37,189 nt of DNA from Spirochaetota bacterium (GTDB lineage Bacteria > Spirochaetota > UBA4802 > UB4802), in the NCBI GenBank assembly GCA_026414805.1, contig JAOAIH010000026.1, forward strand, positions 1 through 37,189, written 5' to 3'. Shown here piece after piece: positions 7,981 through 16,693 of this stretch; position 1 is the first letter of the stretch; every line of letters starts with the position of its first letter. The position numbers were made by a program, and so were the translations under genes. The notes below the pieces were generated by a model that did not search any database, was not told where the DNA came from, and saw only the letters and a program-made list of their open reading frames with translations.

Positions 7981-9447
7981 ATGAATAAACCTGTCAGTAT
8001 AGAGTATGATGTTTTGCTTGATAGCATTCAGGCTCCAGTTTTCGTAATTGATGCTTCAAAGAATATTATAGATATAAATAATCATGCCAGAAGATTATTC
8101 TATTCCATTGATATAATTGGAAAATCCTGTAAGGACATCTTCCCTGAATGTGAAAAATCAGGTAATTGCCCAATTGATGCTGCTGATTATAGAATACCAA
8201 CAGGTTGTGAACGGCTAAAACAAACCATGGTATTGAATACTGTAAAAGAACAAGTTGAAGTGTGCGTTGTGCCTATAAAAACACAAAAGGATATATTGTT
8301 TTTTCATATATTGACTGATAACGATATACAAAACAGGCAGAATTTAGTAATGCTTGAAAAAAACATGACCATCTCAACTTTAGCATCAGGTATAGCACAT
8401 GAATTTAATAATATGAATGCTGGAATTCAAGGTATTGTTGAACTGCTGCTTTCTCAGGAGGATCTTTCTTCAGCTGGGAAAAAAGACCTAAAAACAATTT
8501 TGAAAATAGTTAAAAGAGCCACACATCTTATTGACCAATTGTCAATATTAGCACACCGCAAGCCTTCAAAATATATGCTAGTTAACATTGAGGATATTGT
8601 TAATGATTGTATTAGTATTATTAAACCTCAATTTTTAGATGCTGGTATAGCTATTGAAGTATTACATAAAGAAAAAATTCCTGAATTATTTTTAGATGCT
8701 AATATGGTTACTTTAGCACTTATGAATATCCTGTTGAATGCACGTGATGCTATGATAAGTACAACACAAAAAAAACTTATGATAAGTACATCTCAGGATG
8801 ATTATCATGCATATATCACTATAAAGGATACAGGATGTGGTATAAAGGCAGAGAATGTGCAGAGGATTTTTGAACCCTTTTTTACAACAAAAGGACCTTT
8901 AGGACATTCAAATATTCCTGGTACAGGGCTAGGGCTTTCAGTTGCACTTGGAATCATAGAAGAGCATGGTGGAACCATTACCGTTGAAAGTATGTATGGC
9001 CAGGGTACTACGTTTACCATACAATTGCCAATTAATACAGATGATAAAGTTGCTACAGAGGTTGCTGTAAATTATACAGAGTATGATTTTTCAGGCAAAA
9101 GAATTTTAATTGTTGAGGATGATCCAGAATTTGCTAATGTTTTGCAAAGAGCGCTGATGGCTAAAAATGCTGAGGTAGTGTTTGCAAATACTGGGTCGGA
9201 GGGTTTATATCATCTTGATAATTGTACTATTGACCTTGCATTACTTGATGTGCACCTTCCCGATATGACTGTATGGGATATATTGAAGAAAATTCAGTAC
9301 ATGAATAACAGGCCTAATATTATAATCGTTTCGGGAAATTATCTGGCAATGAATAATAATTATATAAATATAGTTGATTATGTTTTGCTCAAGCCTTTTG
9401 ATTTAGAAGAGCTATTTAACGCTATTCAAAACAGTTTGTCTGCATAG
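7981..9447 (+). CDS. Cytoplasmic hybrid sensor histidine kinase (PAS-HisKA-HATPase-receiver)
   Basis: No membrane segment is visible, so this is a soluble sensor. Residues about 8-115 form a PAS domain with several cysteines (CKDIFPEC, CPI, GCERL). The phospho-accepting H140 is in SGIAHEFNN, the ATPase N-box has N253 in LLNARDA, the G1 box DTGCG is at 283-287 and the G2 GTGLGLS at about 314-320. A C-terminal receiver starts near 373 with the acidic pair in ILIVEDD, phospho-acceptor D423 in LLDVHLPD and the conserved Lys in LLKPF. The ATG at 7981 is chosen; a TTG at 7939 would add 14 residues. No response regulator lies beside it. The cysteine-rich PAS might sense redox state or bind a cofactor, which is inference. 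Confidence 0.92.
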   Translation: MNKPVSIEYDVLLDSIQAPVFVIDASKNIIDINNHARRLFYSIDIIGKSCKDIFPECEKSGNCPIDAADYRIPTGCERLKQTMVLNTVKEQVEVCVVPIKTQKDILFFHILTDNDIQNRQNLVMLEKNMTISTLASGIAHEFNNMNAGIQGIVELLLSQEDLSSAGKKDLKTILKIVKRATHLIDQLSILAHRKPSKYMLVNIEDIVNDCISIIKPQFLDAGIAIEVLHKEKIPELFLDANMVTLALMNILLNARDAMISTTQKKLMISTSQDDYHAYITIKDTGCGIKAENVQRIFEPFFTTKGPLGHSNIPGTGLGLSVALGIIEEHGGTITVESMYGQGTTFTIQLPINTDDKVATEVAVNYTEYDFSGKRILIVEDDPEFANVLQRALMAKNAEVVFANTGSEGLYHLDNCTIDLALLDVHLPDMTVWDILKKIQYMNNRPNIIIVSGNYLAMNNNYINIVDYVLLKPFDLEELFNAIQNSLSA

Positions 9448-9466
9448 GTACTTCCTAAAAATAGTA

Positions 9467-9495
9467 TTGACAAAAAATAAAATTCTGTATAAAAT
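9467..9495 (+). promoter_or_regulatory. Sigma-70-type promoter for the lipid kinase gene
   Basis: TTGACA at 9467-9472 is followed after 17 bases by TAAAAT at 9490-9495 (TATAAA overlaps it). It lies in the gap after the histidine kinase stop and about 40 bases before the next start codon, so it should drive the lipid kinase gene independently. Confidence 0.65.
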
Positions 9496-9533
9496 CTTTA
9501 AACAATTTTAACAAAAATTTTACAGGGGCATGT

Positions 9534-10466
9534 ATGTCAAAGCGTGATGATATTTTGCTTATCATAAATCCAATAGCCGGCAGAGGAAGAGCTAAAAAGT
9601 CTGTTGAAAGGATAGAAAAAGATTTTGCAGATTTACATATAAAGCATGATGTAGTGTATACTCAGAGAGTGTGGCATGCTGCAGAACTGGCGGAAGATGC
9701 TGCAAAAAAGGGTTACAGGGCGGTTGTGGTTGCAAGTGGAGATGGTACAGCCAATGAAGTGTTAAATGGGTTGATGATAGCAAGGAAAAAAGGCTATAAC
9801 AAAACTGCTATGGGCCAGATTCCGGTAGGTACTGGTAATGATTTTGCGTATGGGATGGGATTGCCTGATGATATAGATGAATGTATTAAAATAATAGCAG
9901 ATTTTAATCTTAGGAAAATTGATGTTGGTTTTATTAAAGGCGGAGATTATCCTGAAGGTAGATATTTTGGTAATGGTATTGGGATTGGTTTTGATGCAAC
10001 TACTGGGTTTGTTGCCAGCAGAATACGTTTTTTAAGTGGTATGATGGTATATCTCATTGCTGCATTGCAAACAATATTCATATATTATAAGGCTCCAAGG
10101 ATTAAGCTTTTGTATAATAGCAAAGAGACCATAATGGATGCTTTGCAGGTTTCAATAATGAATGGAAAACGAATGGGTGGAGGTTTCCATTTTGCACCTG
10201 ATGGCAGCCCCTTTGATGGATTGCTGGATGTATGCATGGTGCGTTCAATGAACCAGTTCAAAATTTTTGGCATGATTCCTTATTTTATACGAGGTACACA
10301 GGCTAAACGCAAAGAAGTAATGCAGGACAGAACAACAAAGATTGAGGTTGTTGCTGAAAAAGGAGTGCTGCCAGTGCATTGTGATGGTGAGACAATATGC
10401 TATTCAGGTAAAGAGTTGTATATTCAACTTTTCCCAGCAGCACTGGATTTTATCACCAGAAAATAG
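9534..10466 (+). CDS. Diacylglycerol/lipid kinase family protein (DgkB/YegS-like)
   Basis: The 310-residue protein carries the DAGK catalytic signatures: INPIAGRGRA at residues 11-20 (phosphate loop), VVVASGDGTANEVLNGL at about 64-80 (GGDGT-type nucleotide site, here SGDGT), and PVGTGNDFAYGMG at about 96-108. The C-terminal beta-sandwich region with GFDA, GGGFHFAPDGSPFDGLLDV and HCDGE is also typical. It likely phosphorylates diacylglycerol or a related lipid at the inner membrane, recycling DAG into phospholipid synthesis. An AGGGG site precedes the ATG. Confidence 0.9.
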   Translation: MSKRDDILLIINPIAGRGRAKKSVERIEKDFADLHIKHDVVYTQRVWHAAELAEDAAKKGYRAVVVASGDGTANEVLNGLMIARKKGYNKTAMGQIPVGTGNDFAYGMGLPDDIDECIKIIADFNLRKIDVGFIKGGDYPEGRYFGNGIGIGFDATTGFVASRIRFLSGMMVYLIAALQTIFIYYKAPRIKLLYNSKETIMDALQVSIMNGKRMGGGFHFAPDGSPFDGLLDVCMVRSMNQFKIFGMIPYFIRGTQAKRKEVMQDRTTKIEVVAEKGVLPVHCDGETICYSGKELYIQLFPAALDFITRK

Positions 10467-10521
10467 AGTACCATTTATCAAGGGTTATTAAAATATAAAA
10501 TTATAGATAAATATTTAAATA

Positions 10522-11463
10522 ATGAAAATATATAGAATATTGCTCATACTACTATGTATTATATACTGTGCTGATAGTGCATTGGGTAACACATCATTAT
10601 CTGATAGCCTAAATCTTGTTACAGAAATAGGTACAGGTATATTGCATGGCACAGTAGGTGAGTATGTATATTACAATAATAGGACCTTAAGTCAACTAAA
10701 CTGGAATATCAATTATTTGTGGTATCACACTTTATCAATTGCCTTAAATTATAATTTCTTTTTTATTAAAATACAACTTCAGAATGGCATTAATACAGGC
10801 ACAATAGGTACAATTGATGATTCTGATTGGGTAGATGACAACAATCCTACAATAAAAACACATTATTCAAAGCATGATAATTATTGTGAAAGATATAACT
10901 CATATAATGGTAATGTAGGATTTGATACAGATATTAATACTATTATACATTTTAAAGCATACGCTGGTTTTTTATATAGAACAATTAAAATGTCTGCCCG
11001 TGATGGGTATATTCAATATCCTCCGGGCTCACCAAAAGTCCCTGTGTATGGTGTTGGTATACTATATGAGCAACTATATTATATTCCCTACTTAGGGTTA
11101 ACATCAGATATTAATATTACCGAAAAAATAAAAATTTCAGCAGGTTTAATGTTTAGCTTGTTTGCATTTGCAGAAGATGAAGATAATCATGTCCATCGCA
11201 ATCCGGGGGATGATATAAATTTTTATGCTGACTATGATGGGATTATTTATTTAAATGCTCATGCAGGGTGCCAGTACATAGTTAATGAAACGATAGCAAT
11301 CTCACTGAATATGTTTTATGAATATGTTCCAGAACAAAAAGGCGATACATATTATATCAATACATCAACGGGAATAAAGTCCCCGCTGTTAAAAAATGCA
11401 GCAGGATTGAAATATTCAGTATATTCTGTACAGATTTCGTTGGTATATAATCTGAAATTATAA
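10522..11463 (+). CDS. Omptin-like outer-membrane protease
   Basis: An N-terminal signal peptide (about residues 1-22, ending ADSALG) is followed by an Asp/Tyr/Asn-rich beta-barrel sequence of 313 residues, the omptin size. The catalytic pattern is recognisable: IDDSDWVDD gives D100 and D102 (matching the OmpT Asp83/Asp85 pair next to Trp), and EDEDNHVHR gives D221-x-H223 (matching OmpT Asp210/His212). Omptins cut between basic residues in surface or host proteins. The last residues NLKL resemble a barrel C-terminal strand. The start codon has no visible Shine-Dalgarno site. It stands alone between the lipid kinase and a DUF1353 gene. The call rests on motif spacing, not on a database search. 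Confidence 0.75.
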   Translation: MKIYRILLILLCIIYCADSALGNTSLSDSLNLVTEIGTGILHGTVGEYVYYNNRTLSQLNWNINYLWYHTLSIALNYNFFFIKIQLQNGINTGTIGTIDDSDWVDDNNPTIKTHYSKHDNYCERYNSYNGNVGFDTDINTIIHFKAYAGFLYRTIKMSARDGYIQYPPGSPKVPVYGVGILYEQLYYIPYLGLTSDINITEKIKISAGLMFSLFAFAEDEDNHVHRNPGDDINFYADYDGIIYLNAHAGCQYIVNETIAISLNMFYEYVPEQKGDTYYINTSTGIKSPLLKNAAGLKYSVYSVQISLVYNLKL

Positions 11464-11616
11464 TATGGAATTCATGATGAATAATTAAAATACTTCTTCA
11501 ATAGTTTTTAATTTTAAGGAAAGAGAGTGAATTGTAAACTTGCTTCGATATGTTAGTTAACCAGAAAAACTAAATTGTTTAAAGATTTAATATAGTTATT
11601 GAGGGAGGTTCAATAA

Positions 11617-12039
11617 ATGGATAAAATAAAATACCGGAAACTCAATAAATACAAGTATCAACTGATGGAACATTATAATTATCAAACTAATATAATTCTT
11701 GATAATGATGCTTGTGTTCCTGATTTTGTGACATTGCGCAAAGATGGCTTGTTGGAAATATATAAAGGATATGCCTGGGATGGGCCAAGCGGCCCAACTA
11801 TTGATACTAAGGATTTCATGCGTGGAAGCCTTGTTCACGATGCACTGTATCAATTGATACGGGAAGAAAAGATAGAAAGAAAATATAAAGAATATGCAGA
11901 TAAGCTATTGCATGATATTTGCAGAAAGGATGGTATGAGCAGATTCAGGGCATGGTATGTGTACTGGGCAGTGAGGTTATTTGGAACAGCAAGGAAAGAT
12001 CCTTATGATACAACTGGCGGTACTATTGAAGCACCCTAA
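11617..12039 (+). CDS. DUF1353 family protein
   Basis: The 140-residue protein contains the DUF1353 core: GYAWDGPSGPTIDTKDFMRGSL followed by VHDALYQLIR, a pattern I recognise from proteins often found in phages and scattered bacterial genomes. The conserved His-Asp pair in LVHDALY and the Asp in WDGPS suggest a metal-binding or hydrolytic site, but the function is unknown. A strong ribosome site GGGAGG lies 9 bases before the ATG. No other phage gene is near. It ends 4 bases before a converging lipoprotein gene. The 150 bases upstream hold no clear promoter. Confidence 0.85.
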   Translation: MDKIKYRKLNKYKYQLMEHYNYQTNIILDNDACVPDFVTLRKDGLLEIYKGYAWDGPSGPTIDTKDFMRGSLVHDALYQLIREEKIERKYKEYADKLLHDICRKDGMSRFRAWYVYWAVRLFGTARKDPYDTTGGTIEAP

Positions 12040-12043
12040 ATGG

Positions 12044-12385
12044 CTATTCTTTATACTTTATCACTTTGCCTTTAATATGGACGATATTCACTGTTCCAAT
12101 TATCCAGTACTGTCGTTCAATCCACCAGGTTACATCAATAAGATCATCGCCGTTTTTTTGGTTAATAGCATCTGAGATAGCTCTGTCAAAGTTGGCCAGT
12201 GGTGTGACATTGAAAAACCACAGAAGATTAAAATTGCTAGTAAAGGATTGGGCCTGGCCAACAATTTCATACTGCAATGACTTTAGTGGGCGCACATGCG
12301 GTTCATATCCAGCTACATAGCGGGTGGTGATACAACCGGTGAAGGCCATTATACAAAATAAAGCAATGCACAGTAACTGTCGCAT
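12044..12385 (-). CDS. Small lipoprotein, paralogue of its upstream neighbour
   Basis: A 113-residue protein with a signal peptide and lipobox FTGC (Cys18), so it should be a lipid-anchored envelope protein. The mature part shares with the adjacent gene the pattern G-x-AQ, D-x-AI-x2-AI-x2-KNGD-x-LI-V-x-W and a final V-x-GKVIK strand, which marks the two as tandem duplicates. The KNGDALI segment resembles the TRL-like lipoprotein family, but I am not certain of that assignment. No function can be given. Only 2 bases separate it from the paralogue, so the two are one operon. Confidence 0.8.
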   Translation of the reverse strand: MRQLLCIALFCIMAFTGCITTRYVAGYEPHVRPLKSLQYEIVGQAQSFTSNFNLLWFFNVTPLANFDRAISDAINQKNGDDLIDVTWWIERQYWIIGTVNIVHIKGKVIKYKE

Positions 12386-12387
12386 AG

Positions 12388-12756
12388 TTACCTCTTTTTT
12401 GGTGGTTCATTAAGTGTAGCTGGAGCTGTTTTGATTACCTGTCCTGTGACAATGACTTTTGTTACACTGAAAAGAACAAAGTAATAGTGTTTTTGGTACC
12501 AGCGGACGTTGATAAGTGCATCACCGTTTTTGGATGCAATTGCTTCATTAATAGCGTTATCCATATCGGGTCTACCTACTGACCATAAACCAAAAAGCGA
12601 CCACGACCAGTCGCTACCTTGAGCCTGTCCTAGATTTTCAATGATAACTTTATTGTGCAATGGAGTAGATGAAGATGTCATACCCATTGGAGTAACACAT
12701 CCATGTAAAAAAGCTATTCCTGTTATAATTATAGCTATGTGAAAAATATTTTTCAT
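12388..12756 (-). CDS. Small lipoprotein, first gene of a paralogous pair
   Basis: A 122-residue protein with signal peptide and lipobox LHGC (Cys20). Mature residues include LGQAQGSDWSWSLFGLWSVG, MDNAINEAIASKNGDALINVRWY and IVTGQVIKT, matching the downstream paralogue motif by motif. A TRL-like family link is possible. A GGGAGC ribosome site precedes the ATG. It lies 78 bases after the TonB-dependent receptor on the same strand and may be read from the same transcript unless the intervening hairpin stops it. Confidence 0.8.
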   Translation of the reverse strand: MKNIFHIAIIITGIAFLHGCVTPMGMTSSSTPLHNKVIIENLGQAQGSDWSWSLFGLWSVGRPDMDNAINEAIASKNGDALINVRWYQKHYYFVLFSVTKVIVTGQVIKTAPATLNEPPKKR

Positions 12757-12788
12757 ACAATAGCTCCCTTGGTAATTTATTATTCTTG

Positions 12789-12819
12789 AACCTCACCCAT
12801 TCTTTTATAAGGTAAGGTT
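12789..12819 (-). repeat. Inverted repeat between the receptor and lipoprotein genes
   Basis: AACCTCACC at 12789-12797 and GGTAAGGTT at 12811-12819 can form a 9-pair stem (one G-U) with a 13-base loop in the gap between the TonB-dependent receptor and the lipoprotein pair. It lacks a clear U-run on the minus strand, so it may be a weak terminator, an RNA-processing site or a protein site. Confidence 0.35.
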
Positions 12820-12834
12820 TATAATATATAATTT

Positions 12835-15228
12835 TCAAAATTTAACTTCAACACCAAAATTAGGAATAAAACTCAATCCTTCTTCAGATTTGAGTTTTGG
12901 ATTATCATCGCCATACGGTTTATAATAATTCCATGCTAAATTATTTTTAGGCCTATAATTGTAAATGTTAATAACCTCAATATACCATGATACGTATCCC
13001 CACTCATGGTTAGTCTTGTGGCTGTAGCGCACATCTAAGCGATGTTCCCAGGGAAAGCGTTTGGAGTGAATACGGGAATTATCATATACAGGAACATATC
13101 TTCCAGATCCATCAGGGCTTTCATCAGAATCAATTACAGGTGTATACGGAAATCCACTATAAGCCTGGAATCGAGCACTGATAGTATGTTTACCCATAAC
13201 ATACCCTACAACCATTTTCAATGAATGAGGTTGTTCATATGAAAAGGTGAACCACTTATCAGCGTATGGATCTATTGATGCGCCGGTTTTAAATTTTGAC
13301 TGTGTATATGTATAATCAATCCATCCAAATAAACCATCAGCATTTTCTTCTCTGTCAATTCGCAGTAACACTTCAAAGCCATAGGCTCTTTGCTGCCCGC
13401 AGCTTTTGCCTTCCTGAATTACATTGCCGTTACTGTCTTTTATAGGATCATCCTGGTACAGATCCTTAAAGTAATTATAAAATCCTTCAAGCTTAATTGT
13501 TATAAGCGATAGTTTCTGTTCAATGCTCACTGCATTGTGATAGGCTTTTTCTGGTTTATATTCATCACCTGCACCAGCAAGATTGGGGAGATAGTTAAAG
13601 AGATTAGAATTTGTCTGAATAAAACCTGAATATTTTCCTGTGGCATATGAAACAGTTGTATCAGTTGGGAATTCATAGCTTACCATAAAACGGGGATCTG
13701 CTGTTTGCTGTTTTGTCCGTGTGAGATAATCAGTGCGGCAGCCAGGTAAAAGGGTTAAGCCGCCAAACATCAATTTTTGTTCAATATACCCGCCAATCAC
13801 ATGATTATTAAATTTTTGTCCAAGTGGAACCTTTGTGAACAGGTCAGGATCACCAAAATCAGGGATATTATATAATGGAACGTTTGCAACCAGTGTATAG
13901 CCATCGTTAGTGAAATGGTACAGTGTGTATTCCAGTGCACCACGTAACTGGGCATGGTTTTTCCACCATTCTATTTTGATTTTTTCTTTGGCACCATAGA
14001 TGTAGGGTTTTGCAATAATTTTAAGATCCTTTACCCAGTCAGCTGCATTGGCTGATGGAATATTGAGATAGTTATAACTATTAGTGAGTGAGCCAAACAT
14101 CACAATAGTGTTTTCAAATGTGCTGGAAGGCTGCCAGCTGTAGTAAGCTCCCATTGCATGCGAACCTAAGTTATTTTTAAATTCAAATGATGCTAAGAGT
14201 GGGTCAACTTCTTCAGGGGGAGTTGATTCGTTGATAAATTTGATATAGTCATAGGCTCCGAAGAACAAGAGTGTAATGGATTGTGTTTTTGAAAAATAAT
14301 ATTTGCCTTTAAACTGATAATCCCAGTATTCCGGCACTGATTCTATTTCATCGCCAGTGAATAATTTATATATTGCGGGTATAAAAAGCGATAGATATGC
14401 ATAGCGCCCTGATATTATCCAATACCCTTTATTTTCATCTTCTTTTGTTTCTTCATTGTATTGTTTTACTGGTGATTTAAGAAGAATATTTGATGAAATT
14501 AAACCAACGTCAGCAGAACCACCAAATTCATTTACTGTATCAAGCGAATTGATTGATATCACAGCGCCAATGGCATTTGCGTATGGTGAAGGGAAGCTTG
14601 ATGAATACAGGTCAATCTGGTTCATTAAATCATTGTTAATAATGGAATGAATAGCACCAAAATGCTGTGGATTATAAATTGGGATATCATCAATAAAATA
14701 ACCGTTGAAACGAGGGTCAGCTCCACGTATCACAAGTGGGCCAAAAAAACCACTTGTACGGATAACGCCTGGAAGCGAGGTGAGTGCATTGAGTGAATCA
14801 CCAAATGATGCAGGTACTGCTTTTAATTCTTTTACTGTGAGTGTGTAGCGTGCAACTTTCTGTATATCACGTTCACCAGTTATTGTTAATGCTGCGCCTT
14901 TAATGGCAACAGGCTGCAGTACAATATCTTTTTGTATAAATCCATTTATACCAACGGGAAGCGTCAATGTTTTAAAGCCGGCAGATGAAATAATTAATGT
15001 GTAAGTGCCTGCTTGTTCCAATTGTATGCTATACGTGCCATCAGATTTTGTGTAGAATTTTTTTTTGATTTCCGGAATTGCTATGGTTGCAAATTCTACA
15101 GGTTTTTTAGTTGCCTGTGAATATATTGTTCCCTGTATTCCATACTGGAATTGTCCTTGGGCAAAAGTGCCTGTAACAGTAACTATCGCCCATAGTAATA
15201 ACGTAGTGGTTAATGTTATTCGTGCCAT
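12835..15228 (-). CDS. TonB-dependent outer-membrane receptor with carboxypeptidase-regulatory-like domain
   Basis: The 797-residue protein has a signal peptide ending FAQG, then an Ig-like carboxypeptidase-regulatory domain (about residues 28-108: GTIYSQATKKPVEFATIAI with a YSIQL-type strand), a plug domain (about 110-230, with SLPGVIRTSGFFGPLVIRGADPRFNGYFIDDIPI) and a 22-strand-type beta barrel ending in FGVEVKF with a terminal Phe. It imports an unidentified substrate (siderophore, cobalamin, glycan or peptide) using the proton motive force delivered by TonB-ExbBD. It is the last gene of the exbB-exbD-exbD-tonB operon, 3 bases after tonB. Domain order is like receptors of Bacteroidota. Its start carries a GGCGATAGTTAC word (15179-15190). 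Confidence 0.93.
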   Translation of the reverse strand: MARITLTTTLLLWAIVTVTGTFAQGQFQYGIQGTIYSQATKKPVEFATIAIPEIKKKFYTKSDGTYSIQLEQAGTYTLIISSAGFKTLTLPVGINGFIQKDIVLQPVAIKGAALTITGERDIQKVARYTLTVKELKAVPASFGDSLNALTSLPGVIRTSGFFGPLVIRGADPRFNGYFIDDIPIYNPQHFGAIHSIINNDLMNQIDLYSSSFPSPYANAIGAVISINSLDTVNEFGGSADVGLISSNILLKSPVKQYNEETKEDENKGYWIISGRYAYLSLFIPAIYKLFTGDEIESVPEYWDYQFKGKYYFSKTQSITLLFFGAYDYIKFINESTPPEEVDPLLASFEFKNNLGSHAMGAYYSWQPSSTFENTIVMFGSLTNSYNYLNIPSANAADWVKDLKIIAKPYIYGAKEKIKIEWWKNHAQLRGALEYTLYHFTNDGYTLVANVPLYNIPDFGDPDLFTKVPLGQKFNNHVIGGYIEQKLMFGGLTLLPGCRTDYLTRTKQQTADPRFMVSYEFPTDTTVSYATGKYSGFIQTNSNLFNYLPNLAGAGDEYKPEKAYHNAVSIEQKLSLITIKLEGFYNYFKDLYQDDPIKDSNGNVIQEGKSCGQQRAYGFEVLLRIDREENADGLFGWIDYTYTQSKFKTGASIDPYADKWFTFSYEQPHSLKMVVGYVMGKHTISARFQAYSGFPYTPVIDSDESPDGSGRYVPVYDNSRIHSKRFPWEHRLDVRYSHKTNHEWGYVSWYIEVINIYNYRPKNNLAWNYYKPYGDDNPKLKSEEGLSFIPNFGVEVKF
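15179..15190 (-). repeat. Iterated word GGCGATAGTTAC
   Basis: Exact copy within the signal peptide of the TonB-dependent receptor, read as Ala-Ile-Val-Thr. Confidence 0.8.
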
Positions 15229-15231
15229 ATC

Positions 15232-15864
15232 TTATTCCAGTTTAAATTGCATTGGCAATTCCATCTTTATTGCAACACGCTGCCCATTGATAACGGGTGG
15301 TGTAAAGCGTGCCTGTGTAAGTATGGAATATGCTGCTTTTGAAAATTCTTTACTGAGTGCGCTGTATTGTTCAGGAGGCAAATCCTTTGATAAACGTATG
15401 GAAAGCACCTGTACGCCTGTAACTTTGCCATCAGGCGCAATAACTATCTCAACATTGACATTAGCTTCAACATTCTTTTCACGTGCACTTTGCGGATAAA
15501 TTTTCTTAAGCCCACCAATTGGCCTTGGTGGCACAATGTTTGGATTAAAGGAGATGTCATACACCTCTGATTCATCAGAAAGCCCTACAGCCCTATCAGT
15601 TGCTGAAGCTATAGGCTGTCCTGTGGTGGTTGAAATATCCTTTGTGGTTATGCGTTTTGATTGTGCTGTAACTGTTTCAATGTTTATAAATTCAAGTGAG
15701 TCACTTACTTCAGGCATATCAGCTACATAAATTGGAGCAGTGAAGAAAAGAGTAAATCCGGCTATTAGTGTTGAAAGTATGAATGAAAAAATATAGGGAT
15801 GATTCTGTTGGAATCTAACTATCCATTGTAATTTTAATTGCATTTTTCCTGGTGTTGAAGCCAT
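15232..15864 (-). CDS. tonB: Energy transducer TonB
   Basis: The 210-residue protein has one N-terminal membrane segment (about residues 22-44, PYIFSFILSTLIAGFTLFF), a periplasmic linker, and a C-terminal TonB domain with YPQSAREKNVEANVNVEIVIAPDGKVTGVQVL and ARFTPPVINGQRV, the typical P-x2-A-x4-x-G-x-V and F-x-P signatures. The linker is short and not Pro-rich as in the E. coli protein. It overlaps exbD by 1 base and lies 3 bases before the receptor gene, so it probably serves this receptor. Confidence 0.92.
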   Translation of the reverse strand: MASTPGKMQLKLQWIVRFQQNHPYIFSFILSTLIAGFTLFFTAPIYVADMPEVSDSLEFINIETVTAQSKRITTKDISTTTGQPIASATDRAVGLSDESEVYDISFNPNIVPPRPIGGLKKIYPQSAREKNVEANVNVEIVIAPDGKVTGVQVLSIRLSKDLPPEQYSALSKEFSKAAYSILTQARFTPPVINGQRVAIKMELPMQFKLE

Positions 15865-16268
15865 TATTTTTCTTCCCGTGGTTGAGAAATAAATACAACA
15901 TTTAGAAAATCGTATTGACGCAGCACATCAAGTACTGTGGCAACAACTGCGTATTGCAAATCCTTATCTGCGGTAATTGATACAATCCGGTCTTTTTCAT
16001 TCTGTCGTATTGCAAGCTGGTCCTTAATATCCTCAAGTGATGACTGTTTGCCATCAAAATATAATGTGCCTTCCTTAGAAATAGAGATGTAAATACTGTC
16101 CTGCTCGGCACCTTGGGTAACAGCTTGTGGTAGCTCAACGGTAACTCCTTTTGGTGGCTCAGTAGAGGTTGTAGCCATAAAAAATACTAAAAGGAGCATT
16201 GCCATATCAGCTGCTGAAGCTCCCAGTGAAAAGGAACGAAGTTTTTTCAAAAAAGGTGTTGTAATCAT
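15864..16268 (-). CDS. exbD: ExbD/TolR family protein (second copy)
   Basis: A 134-residue ExbD-type protein: a short cytoplasmic start, a single membrane helix (AADMAMLLLVFFMATTS, about residues 18-34) with the conserved Asp (D21) that takes part in proton translocation, and a periplasmic domain ending in FVVFIS-like strands. The motif S-x-A-D-M-A-M-L-L follows the family pattern. It is the second of two tandem exbD genes, 2 bases after the first, as seen in TonB systems with paired ExbD subunits. Confidence 0.92.
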   Translation of the reverse strand: MITTPFLKKLRSFSLGASAADMAMLLLVFFMATTSTEPPKGVTVELPQAVTQGAEQDSIYISISKEGTLYFDGKQSSLEDIKDQLAIRQNEKDRIVSITADKDLQYAVVATVLDVLRQYDFLNVVFISQPREEK

Positions 16269-16270
16269 GA

Positions 16271-16693
16271 TTATCGCTCAGTATGCTTTAATGAAATTTT
16301 GGATAAACCACTTTCACGGATTGCGCTGAGAGTATCCACAAGACGCTCATACCTGATTTCAGGCTTCATATAAATAATTGCAACCGCTTCTTTTGTTTGA
16401 GATTTTCGCACAGCTAAATACTGTAACAGTTGGTTTCGTCCAAGAATTTTGCCATCAACAATAAATCCGTTATCCTGAGGATATATTTCTATAACTTGAG
16501 AAGTTTCTACTTTTACAGTACCTGCGCTTAATGAAGGAAGGCTTAAGAAAACTCCTTGTCGTATAATAAATGAAGCAGTGACAATAAAAAATATAAGCAG
16601 GTTAAACGATAAGTCAGCTATTGGCGTTGTATCAAATTCAATAAGGCGTGTTTGCGTTTGCCTTTGACGGTGTTTCCTAAACAACCAGTACAT
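16271..16693 (-). CDS. exbD: ExbD/TolR family protein (first copy)
   Basis: A 140-residue ExbD-type protein with the transmembrane helix TPIADLSFNLLIFFIVTASF (about residues 23-42) carrying the conserved proton-path Asp (D27), and a periplasmic domain with EIYPQDNGFIVDGK and YERLVDTLSAIRESG, typical of ExbD. It overlaps exbB by 1 base. Sequence divergence from the second copy (only the helix and general fold agree) suggests an old duplication and non-identical roles in the ExbB pentamer. Confidence 0.92.
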   Translation of the reverse strand: MYWLFRKHRQRQTQTRLIEFDTTPIADLSFNLLIFFIVTASFIIRQGVFLSLPSLSAGTVKVETSQVIEIYPQDNGFIVDGKILGRNQLLQYLAVRKSQTKEAVAIIYMKPEIRYERLVDTLSAIRESGLSKISLKHTER

